From Fasciolopsis buskii (lineage: Eukaryota; Platyhelminthes; Trematoda; Plagiorchiida; Fasciolidae): 64,000 nt of DNA. The position numbers and the translations under genes are program-made. Location of the stretch: positions 62,001 to 126,000 of the forward strand of contig LUCM01001584.1 of assembly GCA_008360955.1 (NCBI GenBank), given 5' to 3'. A model generated the notes under the pieces. The model did no database searches. It had not been told where the DNA came from and worked only from the letters and a program-made list of their open reading frames with translations. Each line of letters begins with the position of its first letter. The stretch's first letter is position 1. Below are positions 62,761 to 64,000 of the stretch, piece after piece.

Positions 62761-64000
62761 AATTGTTTTGAAATGGTCCAGGAGTAGCTTCTTTTGCAAG
62801 GTCCGCAGTTGATCCAGATTCACTATCAGGACAAAGAGTAAAAGTTTTGCAAGATCAACTGGTTAGAATTTGGTGGCATATACGATAAGCCAAAGTGAGG
62901 GGCGGATTTACCAGCATCAGTAAGGTCGCTGGATTGAACTGTCAGTAAAGTCGTATTATCATTATTTTTACCTGCTTTGCTGCTAAGAGGGGTGCAGGGC
63001 AGAACTTGAGGAGGGGATTAATAACGATGGCTAATAGCCTAAGAGAATAAGATAGGCAGTTTGTGTGCATACCTCATGCAGAAGCAGTGCTTGATTTGGT
63101 GTTGGTTCAGGAATTGGGGTACCGAGGCCAGCATAAGCGACGTGATGCTGGGACTGCAACAGTTTTGACAAGAGAGCAAGTTCTCGATGGAGAAGCATTT
63201 GGAAGGTTCTTGAGTTCTAAAACGTCCTTTAAGTGATTGACCAGAATGGGGCGTAGTAAAATACGAAGGCTCTTGCGATGATCTTGCCATTAGGGAACGG
63301 TAAAGCGAGGCGTCGGTTCAAAAACAGTAGAACGGTCTGGGTGGAAGGCAACATGCAAATTGTTCAATCGATGGAATTCAGTGGATCACATCATCTTCCA
63401 GCAGTGGAACAAATCCCACTATAGTATAGAATTTATTGTTACAATAGCCAATATTAAAAACTAATCAATTATTAGAGGGCAATGATTCCATGAACACGGG
63501 CAGGTAACGCACCTACCAACGGATAACTTTCTGACCTGATTGGTAAATGAGTGGTGCTACTTAAAAGGAAACGCAAGTTTGCAGGGTTAATTTTTATGTT
63601 CAATTTTGTTCGGAAGGGACTGAAAGTTTTGAAAATGGCTAATCTGAGACAGCAAGTTATGGGAGATGAAGAGGGACCGCACTAATCCAGGTTGACAGAA
63701 CTTAGAGAAGGGGACAAAATTCTGATCACCTCATTTGGAGCATCAAGCAGGTCAGTGGAACTGTTTGAGTAATTAAACCTTGGGCCACCTACCAAGGAAA
63801 ACGTCCAAGGTTGGTGAAGCGGTAAGGGAAAGGTTCACAGGCAATAGCGCAACTAGGGATAAGGATGTCGTCAAACTTCTCTGGGCATGGAATTGTTGTG
63901 AGCCTCTGAGCAGAACGTTTGGGTAACGAGTAGCGACAATGTTGACGCTAACAAAAAAGCGGATCCAAACAGTTACGGTACCATTTGCAACAAATTAAAT
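62761..64000. other. Purine-rich DNA without a recognisable gene
   Basis: The + strand is rich in G and A (for example about 43 of 60 bases in 63661-63720). The minus-strand frame 63039-63290 (83 residues) sits where a gag could lie upstream of the Gypsy pol, but no zinc knuckle or capsid motif is seen. The window ends without an LTR. Confidence 0.4.

Noticed and set aside
1..64000. CRISPR arrays, rRNA, bacterial insertion sequences, telomeric or satellite arrays
   Set aside because: No regularly spaced direct repeats, rRNA-like blocks, TTAGGG-type runs or tandem satellite units were seen; the only tandem repeats are TA-type microsatellites.

Overview
The window looks like nuclear DNA from a metazoan, most likely a flatworm and probably a digenean trematode. 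It is AT-rich and has no operon-like gene packing. No reading frame runs intact through a recognisable host protein. It carries (TA)n microsatellites and many broken retroelements. The best protein matches are to retroelement types common in trematode genomes: a non-LTR element whose 3' ORF ends in an 'LLYGCETW' block, a CR1/Jockey-like fragment and a Gypsy-like pol. One 170-residue multi-pass frame resembles the divergent rhodopsin-type receptors of flatworms. The species assignment is inference; no rRNA, mitochondrial or species marker is present.

Layout. 0-9 kb is mostly featureless, with one interrupted frame (365-862), the first copy of dispersed repeat family A (3162-3360), and a (TA)n tract followed by a LINE-5'-like repeat (3828-4370). 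9-22.4 kb is sparse, with two more family A copies, two tRNA-derived SINE-like copies and a tRNA-like body at 22.3 kb. At 23157-23484 there is a near-palindromic element between perfect 14-bp direct repeats, with Penelope/hammerhead-like features. 25.5-26.0 kb holds the receptor-like pseudogene (minus strand), followed by two more SINE copies. 27.5-27.9 kb has a LINE endonuclease remnant (plus strand). 29.2-31.1 kb and 38.9-40.0 kb hold two minus-strand copies of one LINE that share about 1.13 kb with no difference I could find. 43.8-44.25 kb is a LINE endonuclease N-terminal remnant (minus) and 48.56-49.2 kb is a second (TA)n plus LINE-5' unit. 49-59.8 kb has no recognisable gene. 59.8-62.8 kb holds a CR1/Jockey-like RT C-terminus next to a decayed Gypsy-like pol, both on the minus strand. 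The last part of the window is visibly purine-rich on the + strand.

Nothing here forms a working pathway. I read the window as intergenic or intronic DNA built by successive retroelement insertions, with at least one decayed host-type gene. I found no CRISPR array, bacterial mobile island or convincing new multi-gene system. The points most worth following are the identical LINE pair, the palindromic Penelope-like element, and the repeated placement of (TA)n tracts at element ends.
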